A DNA stretch of 64,000 nt from JAENWD01 sp963837165 (GCA_963837165.1 CAWIMD010000004.1:496001-560000); one strand, 5' to 3'; numbered from the stretch's first letter, positions 1 to 8,324 are shown. Notes: generated by a model from the letters alone, not told the origin. A program made the numbers and translations.

Positions 1-1146
1 GGCCGTGTCGATGGCCCGCACCACCTTGGGCACGGGCACGCCGGCGGCAACGGCCGCCGCGATCTCGCTGCTGCTGACTTCGAAGTACTGCCCGCCGCTG
101 TTGGCGGCGATGGCCTGGAGCTGGGCGACCTCCGAGGCGGGCGGCGCGATCGCGATGACGTAGATGGGCACACGGCGGCTGGAGATGCTCAGGAAGCCGG
201 AGGCCAGAGACGCGGCGGAGCTGGCCGGCGTCGCGCTGTTGCCTTCGCCGCCGCCCGTGATGAGCACCGCGATGGTGTTCCGGCAGTACGTGTCCGCGGT
301 AATGATGCGGGATGCCTCCGTCTTGAGATCGCTCACCAGGTATGCGAGCGGCGCATCCACGCGGCTGGCGGCGTCGTTGCCGGCAGGCAGCAGCGCGCCG
401 CTCGTGCTCGGCGTCTTGCCCACGAGCGTCAGGACGTCCGCATTGGCGGTGGCCGAGTCCGACTTCACGCGGGGTGTCGCCGCGGGCGCGGCGGCGTTGT
501 CCGTGTCCACCACCGGCCGGGTAATCTTCCACAGGCCGGGCCCCACGCCATCAGTCGGGAAGCCCTGCCCGAGATCGTCGTCCTGGACGTCGCCATCGTT
601 GAGGGCGGAGACGATCCGCGGGTTCGACTGCCGCATCGCGACCACGCCGAAGCGGGCCGAGGTGGTGTTCTCGCCAACGGCCTGGGCGAGTGCCGCCCGC
701 GCAACGCCCATCCGCGTCGCCGCGTAGAAGTTGGCATAGGCGGTGGCCGAGTCGTTGCCGACCGCGGCAATCGTGGAGGTCTGGTACTTCGGCGAACCGC
801 CCGACGGGAACGTCAGCGCCTTGTAGATGCGGCGGAACTTCGTGGCGCTCGCGCTCACGGCGAGCGTGCTGTCCCACAGGTTGCCCGCGGCGTAGTCGTT
901 CGGGTCGTAGTAGTTGCCGTCGGCGTCCGACTGCATCCGCCGCGAGGTGTCCACGGCCACGATAACGTGTGTCCGGTACGTCGTCGTGGTCAGCGTGGGC
1001 AGCGTCCGCTTGATGATGAGCAGCGGGTCGAGCTGCGCCTCGGCGGGCTTCGGCAGCCCCACGAGGCACACTGCCAGCAGCAGCCAGAAGAGTGGGCCGC
1101 GGGCGCCCGGGCCGGAGACGCGTGTGAGGAGTGTCAGTCGCTGCAT
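1..1146 (-). CDS. PilY1-like type IV pilus tip/adhesin protein with von Willebrand A domain (N-terminal part)
   Basis: The frame is open from ATG at 1146 to the window edge (382 codons, C-terminus missing). A signal peptide covers about residues 1-37, with a hydrophobic core and a likely AEA|Q cleavage site. A VWA-type fold follows: VIVAVDTSRRM around D66 and AVLITGGGEGN further on. In a canonical MIDAS these would read DxSxS and TDG; here the second Ser is Arg and the Asp is Gly, so metal binding may be altered. It is the last gene of the fimT-pilV-pilW-pilX row, where PilY1 is normally found, and would act with the minor pilins at the pilus tip or in surface sensing. The C-terminal beta-propeller typical of PilY1 would lie outside the window, so the name rests on context and the VWA domain. 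Confidence 0.72.
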   Translation of the reverse strand, partial: MQRLTLLTRVSGPGARGPLFWLLLAVCLVGLPKPAEAQLDPLLIIKRTLPTLTTTTYRTHVIVAVDTSRRMQSDADGNYYDPNDYAAGNLWDSTLAVSASATKFRRIYKALTFPSGGSPKYQTSTIAAVGNDSATAYANFYAATRMGVARAALAQAVGENTTSARFGVVAMRQSNPRIVSALNDGDVQDDDLGQGFPTDGVGPGLWKITRPVVDTDNAAAPAATPRVKSDSATANADVLTLVGKTPSTSGALLPAGNDAASRVDAPLAYLVSDLKTEASRIITADTYCRNTIAVLITGGGEGNSATPASSAASLASGFLSISSRRVPIYVIAIAPPASEVAQLQAIAANSGGQYFEVSSSEIAAAVAAGVPVPKVVRAIDTA

Positions 1147-1156
1147 GATGCCGTCC

Positions 1157-2026
1157 CTAGAACGCCTGCCTGGTCATGCCGCCGCCGAGCGTCATCTCGG
1201 ATCGCGTCAGGCCCTTGCCCGGCGTCTGTACGGCGGCCTTGCGGGCGCGCCGGTTCTGCTCGTCCTGGCCGCGCTGGCCGGTGTAGCCGCGCTCGATCTC
1301 CGTCGTGTCGGTCTTGGAGATCGTGGCTTCGATGACGTGGTGCACGCCGCCGCCGCCGAAGGCTTCCGCACGAAGCGACAGCACGCCGGCGCCGGTGTTC
1401 GCCGCCGCGGCGTTGGCGGGCGGGTCGCCGTCCCGGTTCGGGTTGTTGTCGTTCTCCGCCGCGTCGTCGGCCACCCAGACCGCCACGTAGTACGGCGAGT
1501 TGATGGTGCCGGTCGGGACCAGGTCGTTCACGGGGCCCCAGGCATACAGGCGGAACCGCGGGTTGTTCACACCCCAGGGCCGGTCCAGCGTGCTCGTGTT
1601 CATGTCGGCGTCCGAGCACGCCGTGGTCTTGGCGCAGTTGATCATGTTGGTCGCCGCCCCGAGGTCGATGGTGCGGCCGTCGGGGAGCGTGATGGAGGTC
1701 ACGTTGCTGCTGCCGATGAACGCGGACGTCACGCCGGCCTTGACTCCGTCCGGCGAGGTCAGCAGGGTGTTCCAATCGGGGACGGTGAGCACGTCGTCCA
1801 TGACGCGCTCGAGGCCGGCGTCGGCCACGTATTCCGACTCGGCCGCGTCCCGGTAGTTGGCGCTGATCATCGTCTCGGTCTGCGAGTTGAGCATCAGCGC
1901 CATGCCGAGCGCGGTCATCAGGACAATCGCGAGCAGCGCCACGATGAGCGCGATCCCGGCCTCGTCGGAGGCACGGGGTCGCGTCCAGCGGGCGTGGGGT
2001 GTGGCGGCGGAAGCGTTGGTCGTCAC
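1157..2026 (-). CDS. pilX: PilX-like minor pilin / pilus assembly protein
   Basis: 289 aa. A 24-residue basic leader precedes a hydrophobic prepilin-type helix (EAGIALIVALLAIVLMTALG, residues 22-41), the PilX N-terminal pattern in which the usual G|F cleavage site is G|I. The rest is a predicted periplasmic globular domain. It lies 10 bp upstream (in transcription) of the PilY1-like gene and 7 bp downstream of pilW, so it belongs to the minor pilin operon. Minor pilins prime pilus assembly and carry PilY1 to the tip. The name is by domain and position; sequence conservation outside the helix is low in this family. Confidence 0.8.
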   Translation of the reverse strand: MTTNASAATPHARWTRPRASDEAGIALIVALLAIVLMTALGMALMLNSQTETMISANYRDAAESEYVADAGLERVMDDVLTVPDWNTLLTSPDGVKAGVTSAFIGSSNVTSITLPDGRTIDLGAATNMINCAKTTACSDADMNTSTLDRPWGVNNPRFRLYAWGPVNDLVPTGTINSPYYVAVWVADDAAENDNNPNRDGDPPANAAAANTGAGVLSLRAEAFGGGGVHHVIEATISKTDTTEIERGYTGQRGQDEQNRRARKAAVQTPGKGLTRSEMTLGGGMTRQAF

Positions 2027-2033
2027 TGGAGCC

Positions 2034-3284
2034 TCACCGTCCGAGGTTCATGTTGCGGGGGGAGATGTCGAACCGGACTTCCTCGTCCGGCACGAAGCGG
2101 TTGCCGCCCTTCGACGTCCCGGCATGCCGGAAGAGCGTGCCCGCCGGGCCACGCAGGACGTCATTGGCCACCTGCACGCGGAGGGTGATCCGCACGCGGC
2201 GCACCCGCAGCATGTCCGCGTCGTACTTGTTGGGCATCGCGTCTCCGGACGTGTTCACGTCGGCCGGGCACCATGGCCCGTCGGTCAGCATCGAGGCCGA
2301 CATCTTCACCGGCGGCCCGTTGGCGGCCCCGAGCGTCTGGATTTCCGGGCGCGGCACCTGCAGGCCGGTGGCACCGTCCACCTCGAAGACGCAGTTCTCG
2401 CCGGACGCCCAGATGTCCTTGGAGTTGTCGATGCCCAGTGCCGGCGGGCGTGGTCCGTACGTCGTCCAGGGGCCGACCGTGTCGGTGGCGGGCCTGAGCA
2501 CCTGCGGCGGCGAGGGGTCGCCGAAGAACTCCACGCGGAAGTCGACCACGTTGTCCACGAGGGGCAGGTCGGTCTCGAAGCCGTCGTAGTGCCGGAGCTG
2601 GAACGTGTCGGTGCCGTTGTCCTCGAGGTAGTACGTGTGCGACACGATCTGGGTGATCCAGGATCCGGCCGGATAGGCCGTCGTGAACTTGTCGTCCCGG
2701 TGCTGCAGGTGGAGCGCCGCCGACTGGACATTGGTGATCGTGAAGATGTCGTAGTCGCCGGACGGATTCATGATCAGGACGCGCATGCCCTCCTTGAATC
2801 CGCAGAGGTCGTCGCCCACGGGGCAGCCCGGCTGCTGGTCCACCTTGAGCTCTGCCGAGGGCGTCGGCATATCGTTGGAGATCGTCGTCTGCGCGGTGGT
2901 CGTCGGGACGTACATGATCGTGACGGCCGACGCGCACGTGGTCGGACACTGGGGATTCGCGCGGAAGGTGCCCGCCGGGTCCGCGTTGATCGTGCCGACC
3001 CGGTGCGGCAGGAGCGGCGAGAAGTAGGAGTCGAGCGTGCCGACCATCGCGCCGGAGTACATGCCCGCGCCGGCCATCACGAGATCGGTCTGGATGGTGT
3101 CGGCCGCCACGCGCATCCGCTGCTGCATGTCGGCCACTTCCGGCTGCGCCTGGAACGTCCCGTAGGACGGGTTCAGCAGCGAGAACACGCTGGCGGTGAC
3201 GAGCAGCATGATCGCCGTCGAGACGAGCAGCTCGATCAACGTGAAGCCGGCCTCTCCGCGCGCCGCCGTCCTGGTGGTCCTCAT
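2034..3284 (-). CDS. pilW: PilW-like minor pilin
   Basis: 416 aa from ATG at 3284. The prepilin cleavage motif is RGEAG|FTLIELLVSTAIM (G13|F14, Glu5 of the mature protein present), followed by a long helix and a large beta-rich periplasmic domain. I chose this start rather than an in-frame ATG further upstream because it gives a normal 13-residue leader, and because it overlaps the pilV stop codon in an ATGA arrangement, implying translational coupling. It is substrate for the PilD peptidase encoded in the same locus. The fixed order pilV-pilW-pilX-pilY1 supports the name. Confidence 0.85.
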   Translation of the reverse strand: MRTTRTAARGEAGFTLIELLVSTAIMLLVTASVFSLLNPSYGTFQAQPEVADMQQRMRVAADTIQTDLVMAGAGMYSGAMVGTLDSYFSPLLPHRVGTINADPAGTFRANPQCPTTCASAVTIMYVPTTTAQTTISNDMPTPSAELKVDQQPGCPVGDDLCGFKEGMRVLIMNPSGDYDIFTITNVQSAALHLQHRDDKFTTAYPAGSWITQIVSHTYYLEDNGTDTFQLRHYDGFETDLPLVDNVVDFRVEFFGDPSPPQVLRPATDTVGPWTTYGPRPPALGIDNSKDIWASGENCVFEVDGATGLQVPRPEIQTLGAANGPPVKMSASMLTDGPWCPADVNTSGDAMPNKYDADMLRVRRVRITLRVQVANDVLRGPAGTLFRHAGTSKGGNRFVPDEEVRFDISPRNMNLGR

Positions 3285-3877
3285 TTCGTCTTCCTCGTCT
3301 TGACGGTCATGAGCCGCGCCTCTTCGGGCAGGCGCGTGACGTTGCCGGCGTCGGCGGCCGCTCCACGCGTGGCCCGGCGGGTGACCAGCACCTGGAGGAT
3401 CAGCGTGTTGTTCGGGTTCGTCGGCAGCGGCTCGACCGACCAGCGGCGGATGTAGACCGTGCCGTTGGGGGCGTTGGCGCTGCCGCCCAGGACGCACCCG
3501 TTCGCGTCGAGGTAGTCCACGTAGCCCGCGTAGCTGGTCGTCAGGCTCCCGGCCGGTGACGGCGAGAGGCCGACTCCGGAGCCGCCGCCGGCAGGCGTCG
3601 GGCACCCGGACTGCTGCGCGACCGCGGTCAGGTCGGTCGACAGATCGCTCATGGGCAGGCCGAGTGTGTCGAAGCCCCAGGTGAGCCCCCGGAGCTGTTC
3701 GAGCTTCTGCTGCGCCAGGATGGCCGTGTACGTCGTCGATCTCGCGCCCACGTTCGAGCGCGTGGAGAGTGCGAACAGCTGCGCGAGCGACAGCAGACCG
3801 ACGCTGAGGATGGCCATCGCCACCATCGTCTCGGCCAGCGTGAAGCCGCGGTCGCTACTGAAGCGTGATCTTGCCAA
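3281..3877 (-). CDS. pilV: PilV-like minor pilin
   Basis: 198 aa. The N-terminus MARSRFSSDRG|FTLAETMVAM has the prepilin peptidase site (G11|F12) and the conserved Glu at mature position 5. A predicted globular domain with Cys residues follows. Its 3' end overlaps the pilW start by 4 bp; its 5' end overlaps fimT by 23 bp. It is a minor pilin expected to be processed by PilD and to join the tip-priming complex. Confidence 0.83.
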   Translation of the reverse strand: MARSRFSSDRGFTLAETMVAMAILSVGLLSLAQLFALSTRSNVGARSTTYTAILAQQKLEQLRGLTWGFDTLGLPMSDLSTDLTAVAQQSGCPTPAGGGSGVGLSPSPAGSLTTSYAGYVDYLDANGCVLGGSANAPNGTVYIRRWSVEPLPTNPNNTLILQVLVTRRATRGAAADAGNVTRLPEEARLMTVKTRKTK

Positions 3878-4442
3878 GGCCGTTCACCGTGATGGATGTC
3901 GTCATCGTCGACTGGTGGTCCACGTCGTACAACGTCAGCGTGATGCCCTCGGCCGGAATGACGGTCCAGGCACCGCCGCTCTCGATGTACGTCGTCCCGT
4001 CGGCCCGGAACTCCAGGGGCTGCACCGTGCCGAAGCTCACCTTCGTCGGGAGCTGGCGGATGGGCCCGTCGTTGTTCGGCAGCGCGAAGAACGAAGGGTC
4101 CTGGTCCGGGTACGGGTAGTTCGCTTCGCTGCAGCGCGCGACGGCCCGGGCATCCCAGTCGTCGCCCGCCTGCGCGTCGATCGAGCCGAGGAGCTCCACG
4201 GCCCGGAACTGCCCGGCCGCCGGGCAGTTGAACCGCAGTCTCACCGGCCGGTTGCCGCGCACCGCCTTCATCCGCGCGGTCTGCAACTCGCGCTCCACCT
4301 GTCGAGTGGCCGTATTGAGCCGCATCTGCGCCGACGTGCTGAGAATCTGGGGTACGGCCATCGCCCCGATGACGCCAAGAACTGCCACCACGAGCAGGAG
4401 CTCGATGAGCGTGAAGCCGCGGGCGGTCGAGGGTTGCTGCAT
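3855..4442 (-). CDS. fimT: FimT/GspH-type minor pilin
   Basis: 195 aa from ATG at 4442. The leader MQQPSTARG precedes FTLIELLLVVAVLGVIGAM, a canonical class III signal with Glu5. The downstream beta-rich region (about residues 45-195) resembles the GspH/FimT fold. It is the first gene of the minor pilin operon. The reading frame stays open upstream (another ATG gives a 32-residue leader), and no clear ribosome-binding site precedes 4442, so the start is uncertain; the short leader is typical. A candidate sigma-54 promoter lies about 50 bp upstream. Confidence 0.8.
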   Translation of the reverse strand: MQQPSTARGFTLIELLLVVAVLGVIGAMAVPQILSTSAQMRLNTATRQVERELQTARMKAVRGNRPVRLRFNCPAAGQFRAVELLGSIDAQAGDDWDARAVARCSEANYPYPDQDPSFFALPNNDGPIRQLPTKVSFGTVQPLEFRADGTTYIESGGAWTVIPAEGITLTLYDVDHQSTMTTSITVNGLGKITLQ

Positions 4443-4492
4443 GGGCGTGTCGGGAATCGGCGCGCCGGCGCCGTCCGTCCTCCCCTGCTGAG

Positions 4493-4507
4493 GCAAGGGC
4501 ACTGCCA
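4493..4507 (-). promoter_or_regulatory. Candidate sigma-54 (-24/-12) promoter of the minor pilin operon
   Basis: On the minus strand this reads TGGCAG-N5-TTGC, matching the TGGCAC-N5-TTGC consensus at 9 of 10 fixed positions and keeping the essential GG and GC at the right spacing. Transcription would start near 4481, giving a leader of about 40 nt before fimT. PilR, encoded at 12717-14183, is the obvious activator. If the longer fimT start were used, the element would lie inside the gene. Confidence 0.42.
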
Positions 4508-4660
4508 TCGCCGTCGGAATGGTTCCAGACGGGCCGGAAGCGATTGATTGTGGGGAATTAGCGGAGCTGGCCGCGTCCGGCGGCCAGATTGGAGCGCCGG
4601 CCGACGCCGCCAAAACTGTTACCAAAGGTAACAATCGTGGAAGTCCCCGAAATCCGCCCC

Positions 4661-4781
4661 GAAATCCGATCGGGACGAATTTCCGGGTTCCCTCTGGCAA
4701 CCCGTGACTGCTGAATAGCTTCTGGAAATCCGTCCCGATCGAAACAGCCGTCGGGCAGGAAATTCGTCCCGATCGAATTTC
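4661..4781. repeat. Cluster of three dispersed palindromic elements (arms GAAATTCG / CGAATTTC)
   Basis: Copies lie at 4661-4683 (inverted, one arm mismatch), 4725-4745 (partial) and 4758-4781 (perfect 8-bp arms, loop TCCCGAT). The last overlaps the stop codon of the histidine kinase gene. A fourth perfect copy is at 27369-27391. The same loop and arms at unlinked places suggest a REP-like dispersed element. The rest of the 4443-4779 gap holds the fimT promoter and nothing else I recognise. Confidence 0.75.
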
Positions 4782-6051
4782 AGGGCAGGGGCAGGGTCAC
4801 CGTCATCGTCGTGCCGCCTGTAGGTGCGGGCCCGACCTGGACCCGGCCGTTGTGGGTGACGACGATCTTCTGGACCAGGGACAGTCCGAGGCCGGTCCCC
4901 TTCTGCTTGGTGGTGAAGAACGGCCGGAACACGCGCTCGCGCAGCGCCGGATCGATCCCGGGACCGTTGTCGCTGACCAGCACGCGCTGGACGGCGGCCT
5001 CACGGTCCACCTCGCCGCGAATCGTGACGTGCGGCGGCACGCCGGCATCGCGCGCCGCCTCCACACCGTTCCGCATCAGGTTGCTGAACGCCTGCCGGAG
5101 CAGGACCTCGTCGCCATCCACCGTCCCCCACTCCCCCGCCACGGTGACCTCGCCCCCGAGCCGCGTCGCTTCCCCCCGGACGTCCTCCGCCGCACGCTCC
5201 AGCACCTGCTCCATCGGCACCGGAGCCACGGCGAGCTCGGCGGGGCGTGCAAAATTCAGGAAGTTCGTGACGATCGCGCCGAGCGAGTCGGTCTCCTCGC
5301 GAATCCCGTCCACGTACGTCCGCTGGTTCGGCGCGAGCTGCTCGCGATCGATCAGCCGGCTGTACCCATGAATCGTCGCGAGCCCGTTCCGGAACTCGTG
5401 AGCGAGGCCCGCCGTCAGCTCTCCCAGCCGAGACAGCGTGTCGCGGATCCGGAGCTGTTCCTCGAGGTCCACCACCTTCGAGAGATCCGTGAACAGGCAG
5501 ATCACGCCGCCCGGCGCGCCGGCTTCGTCCAGCAGCGGCGAGACGGTGACGCCGACGTGCGTGACGTCGGTCCGCGGATCGTGGAGCTCCAGCGACCGCC
5601 GGACGATGGGCGCTCCCTCCCGGAGACACTCCTCGATCACGGCCGTCAGCGGCGAATCGCCGCCGAGCACCTCGCGGACGGTTCCCTCGAGGGGACCGTC
5701 GACCAGCCCCAGCAGCTTCCGGCTGGACGGATTGACGATGCGGACGCGGCCATCGAGGTCGGTCACGACGAGCCCGGCGGTGAGGCTCGCGACAATCTGG
5801 CCGCTGAGGCGCTCGGAGGCCTCGGCGCGGGCGGCCATCGCGCGCTCCTGGGCCTTGAGGTGCGCGATGGCGTCCTCGAGCGCCGCCGACAGCAGGGCCG
5901 TTTCCCTGCCGGCCTCGCCGAGGTGCCGGCGGGTGTCCCGCGCGGCCGCTGCGAATCGCAGGACCGCGAACACGAGGATCCCGATGAGCCCGGCCACGAG
6001 GGCCGTCAGCCCGATGACGGCGTACGTCTGCTGCGGCATCGGGCCCGCCAT
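4780..6051 (-). CDS. NtrB-type sensor histidine kinase (orphan within the pilus locus)
   Basis: 423 aa from ATG at 6051, which shares one base with the pilD stop (TAATG); an alternative ATG lies 27 bp upstream. One N-terminal membrane helix (about 8-30) is followed by a coiled coil, a PAS domain (about 90-205), HisKA with the H-box HEFRN, and HATPase with N-box NLMRNGVEAARD, DNGPGID and KGTGLGLS. All catalytic motifs are intact. No response regulator gene is adjacent. The H-box region resembles that of PilS (14572-16161), so it may phosphorylate PilR or an unlinked NtrC-type partner; this is inference. Confidence 0.88.
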   Translation of the reverse strand: MAGPMPQQTYAVIGLTALVAGLIGILVFAVLRFAAAARDTRRHLGEAGRETALLSAALEDAIAHLKAQERAMAARAEASERLSGQIVASLTAGLVVTDLDGRVRIVNPSSRKLLGLVDGPLEGTVREVLGGDSPLTAVIEECLREGAPIVRRSLELHDPRTDVTHVGVTVSPLLDEAGAPGGVICLFTDLSKVVDLEEQLRIRDTLSRLGELTAGLAHEFRNGLATIHGYSRLIDREQLAPNQRTYVDGIREETDSLGAIVTNFLNFARPAELAVAPVPMEQVLERAAEDVRGEATRLGGEVTVAGEWGTVDGDEVLLRQAFSNLMRNGVEAARDAGVPPHVTIRGEVDREAAVQRVLVSDNGPGIDPALRERVFRPFFTTKQKGTGLGLSLVQKIVVTHNGRVQVGPAPTGGTTMTVTLPLP

Positions 6052-6821
6052 TACCCGAACATCCGCGCCGCGTACCACGCGACCAGGGGCTCGCCGACGA
6101 GCGCCGCCGCGACGCCCCCGATCGCGAGAAACGACCCGAGCGGGATCTGGTAGTCGCGGTCGCGCAGGATGGCCACCATCGCGATCCCGATCAGGCTGCC
6201 CAGGGTGGAGGCGAGGAAGAGCGAGACGAGCGTGAGCCGCCAGCCGAGAAAGGCGCCCATCATGGCGACCATCTTCACGTCGCCGAAGCCGAGCGCGTCT
6301 TTGCCGAGCAGCCGGCCCACCGCTTCGCCCGTGCCCCAGAGCGCCAGGCTGCAGGCGACGGCGCCGATCAGCGCGTCGCGAACGCCCGGGGGAAGGACCA
6401 TGCTGAACGCCAGGCCGACGACAATCCCCGGCAGCGTGATGACGTTCGGGAGCAGACGCTCGTTAAGGTCGATCGTGAACAGGACGATCATCGCCGCCGC
6501 GAAGATCAGCCGATCGACCAGCAGCAGCGTGGGCCCGAATGCCCACGCGCAGAGCGCGAACAGGACCCCCGTGCCGAGCTCGACGATCGGGTACTGCATC
6601 GCAATCGGCGCCCGGCATCCGGCGCACCGGCCGCCGAGCGCCACCCAGCTCGCGACCGGGATGTTCTCCCAGGCACGGATCTGGCGCCCACACGACCGGC
6701 AGACCGATCGGCCCCACAGCACGGTCTGGCGCTGCGGCAGGCGGTAGATGCAGACGTTCAGGAAGGACCCGATCAGCAGGCCGACCACGCCGACGAGGGC
6801 GGCGAACGTGACAGCAGTCAC
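6051..6821 (-). CDS. pilD: Prepilin peptidase / N-methyltransferase
   Basis: 256 aa from GTG at 6821, which overlaps the preceding stop as GTGA. This inner-membrane aspartyl protease cleaves the basic leaders of prepilins and methylates the new N-terminal Phe. It has the N-terminal cytoplasmic zinc motif with two CxxC pairs (CRSCG and CAGC), about seven to eight membrane helices, and the two catalytic Asp regions, FTIDLNERLLPN and GFGDVKM (GxGD). Its substrates in this window are PilA, FimT, PilV, PilW and probably PilX. An in-frame ATG far upstream would extend into the neighbouring gene and is not credible. Confidence 0.95.
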   Translation of the reverse strand: MTAVTFAALVGVVGLLIGSFLNVCIYRLPQRQTVLWGRSVCRSCGRQIRAWENIPVASWVALGGRCAGCRAPIAMQYPIVELGTGVLFALCAWAFGPTLLLVDRLIFAAAMIVLFTIDLNERLLPNVITLPGIVVGLAFSMVLPPGVRDALIGAVACSLALWGTGEAVGRLLGKDALGFGDVKMVAMMGAFLGWRLTLVSLFLASTLGSLIGIAMVAILRDRDYQIPLGSFLAIGGVAAALVGEPLVAWYAARMFG

Positions 6822-7750
6822 GGGCGGGCCGCCGCTCTGCCCGCGGGTTCCTGAGGCAGCGGCGCGTACTTCGATGGACGACGCAGGTCGGCGCGGCCCG
6901 ACGCCTGGTCGATCACGAACGGGACGCCGTCCGGATCCGCCGGCAGCCGCGTGAGCCACCCGGCTTCGACCAGGGATTCGAACGACTCGGCCCGGTGGCC
7001 GGTCTTCGCCTCGTATTGCGCCAGCAGTGAGGAGAGCCGGTCCGCGGCATCGGCCATGTCGAGCTGCGTCAGGTGAAACTCGGCGTTGGTCCGCATGTAC
7101 TCCTGCTCGGCGCTGTCGCGAATCTGTCGCCAGAGGAACCGCGAGCCGCGCCGGTCGCCCCCCTGCGCCAGCATGAACGCCGCCAGCCCGGGCATCCAGT
7201 CGGGGGATCCCGGTAATGTGGCCGCCTCGCTGAACCAGTGCGCCGCGGCCTGGTAGTCGCCGATCGCCCAGTAATAGACGAAGGCCTTGTCGTACACGTA
7301 CTGCCACTTCGTCGGATTGGCCGCAAAGCCCTTGTCGAGCAGCTTCACCGCCAGATCGGGCCGGCCGGGCCCGTTGGGATACCCCTCGGCGAGGAAGATC
7401 GACCCGAACCGGTAGGCGATGTTGAACTGCGGATCGAGCGATGTCGTGACGTCGAGCAGCGGATAGAGCAGGTCGTACGACGCGGTGCTGGACGACTCGC
7501 GGCCCGCTGCCCGGTCCGCCCGGGCGTCAAGGCGCGTGCCGCCGAAGTACTGGACGGCGCGAATCCAGTACACATCGGCAAGCACGGCGTTGTACGAGAG
7601 CGCCATCCGTCCGACGGTGTCCCCGTTGGTGAAGTAGAGCTCCTGGACGGGTGAGGCCACCTCGGGATACCAGCGGTCGCGGGCCGCCTGGAGGGCGACG
7701 GCGGTCGCGAGGCAGGCGGCGATGACGGTGGCGAGGAGGAGGCGGGGCAT
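6818..7750 (-). CDS. TPR-like envelope protein, possible PilG counterpart
   Basis: 310 aa. An N-terminal signal anchor (about 1-22) is followed by an Ala/Tyr/Trp-rich helical repeat region resembling tetratricopeptide repeats (for example LDPQFNIAYRFGSIFLAEGY, then KWQYVYDKAFVYYWAIGDY). It lies just upstream of pilD and downstream of an ABC ATPase/permease pair, the position held by pilG in the Myxococcus pilG-pilH-pilI-pilD segment; equivalence is inference from order. No Shine-Dalgarno sequence is seen: the heptamer array ends 5 bp before the ATG. Confidence 0.7.
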   Translation of the reverse strand: MPRLLLATVIAACLATAVALQAARDRWYPEVASPVQELYFTNGDTVGRMALSYNAVLADVYWIRAVQYFGGTRLDARADRAAGRESSSTASYDLLYPLLDVTTSLDPQFNIAYRFGSIFLAEGYPNGPGRPDLAVKLLDKGFAANPTKWQYVYDKAFVYYWAIGDYQAAAHWFSEAATLPGSPDWMPGLAAFMLAQGGDRRGSRFLWRQIRDSAEQEYMRTNAEFHLTQLDMADAADRLSSLLAQYEAKTGHRAESFESLVEAGWLTRLPADPDGVPFVIDQASGRADLRRPSKYAPLPQEPAGRAAARP

Positions 7751-7754
7751 CGGT

Positions 7755-7816
7755 ATCAGTTGTCAGTTATCAGTTGTCAGTTATCAGTTGTCAGTTGTCA
7801 GTTGTCAGTTGTCAGT
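7755..7816. repeat. Heptamer tandem array TCAGTTG/TCAGTTA (about 8.7 copies)
   Basis: A strict 7-bp period runs between the TPR-like gene and the first four-helix-bundle gene. It supplies the last three codons (Thr-Asp-Asn) and the TGA stop of that gene. On the other side of the same gene, arrays of the reverse complement (CAACTGA) occur, so the gene is bracketed by inverted arrays. Confidence 0.95.
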
Positions 7817-8182
7817 GCGCCGATTGGGCGGGCCTAGCCGATCCATCAGGCTCCTGGTCATACGCGCGATCTGATCGCCCTCGTCAATGAGCGTTCTTGT
7901 CGGAGTCGATTGGAGCGTTGGGAACAGCCGCAAGGACAACTCCAGGCAGGTCGCAATTTCCTTGAGCGAGCGGTAAGCGTAGCCGAGAAATCGTGCAAAC
8001 TCCGGATTGCTGTTGCAGCCCGCTCCCTCGGCGATGTTCAGTGGGACCGATACGGTGGCCTTGCGGAGCTGTGCAGTCAAGTTGTAACGCTCCTCGTCGG
8101 GCCACTGCGCCGACAGGCGATACAGATCGACTGCATAGGTCATCGACCGCTGCCAGATGTCGAGCTGATGATGGTCTTGCAT
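7805..8182 (-). CDS. Four-helix-bundle protein (23S rRNA intervening-sequence protein family)
   Basis: 125 aa. It carries the family hallmark VPLNIAEG (about 51-58) followed by EFARFLGYAYRSLKE, and an N-terminal LDIWQRSM helix. Homologues occur in 23S rRNA intervening sequences, and the Avd accessory protein of diversity-generating retroelements shares the fold; free-standing copies have no settled function. The gene sits inside the pilus locus, between the ABC permease and the TPR-like gene, flanked on both sides by opposed heptamer arrays; its stop codon lies inside one of them. This reads as an inserted cassette. It is paralogous to 14232-14546. Confidence 0.9.
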   Translation of the reverse strand: MQDHHQLDIWQRSMTYAVDLYRLSAQWPDEERYNLTAQLRKATVSVPLNIAEGAGCNSNPEFARFLGYAYRSLKEIATCLELSLRLFPTLQSTPTRTLIDEGDQIARMTRSLMDRLGPPNRRTDN

Positions 8183-8210
8183 AGCTCAGTGTTGCGCGTC
8201 CATTTTCCAG

Positions 8211-8316
8211 CTTTCAGTTCTCAGTCTTCAGTTCGCATCCAACTGACAACTGATTACTGAAGACTGACAACTGATTACTGAAGACTGACAACTGATTACT
8301 GAAGACTGACAACTGG
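8211..8316. repeat. Inverted heptamer arrays plus three 21-bp repeats
   Basis: The left part (8213-8233) is TCAGTTC/TCAGTCT heptamers. The right part (about 8240-8316) is the opposite orientation, containing three exact copies of a 21-bp unit (three heptads) at 8248-8268, 8269-8289 and 8290-8310. The array ends 8 bp downstream of the ABC permease stop codon and pairs in inverted sense with 7755-7816. Confidence 0.93.
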
Positions 8317-8324
8317 CACCTGGT

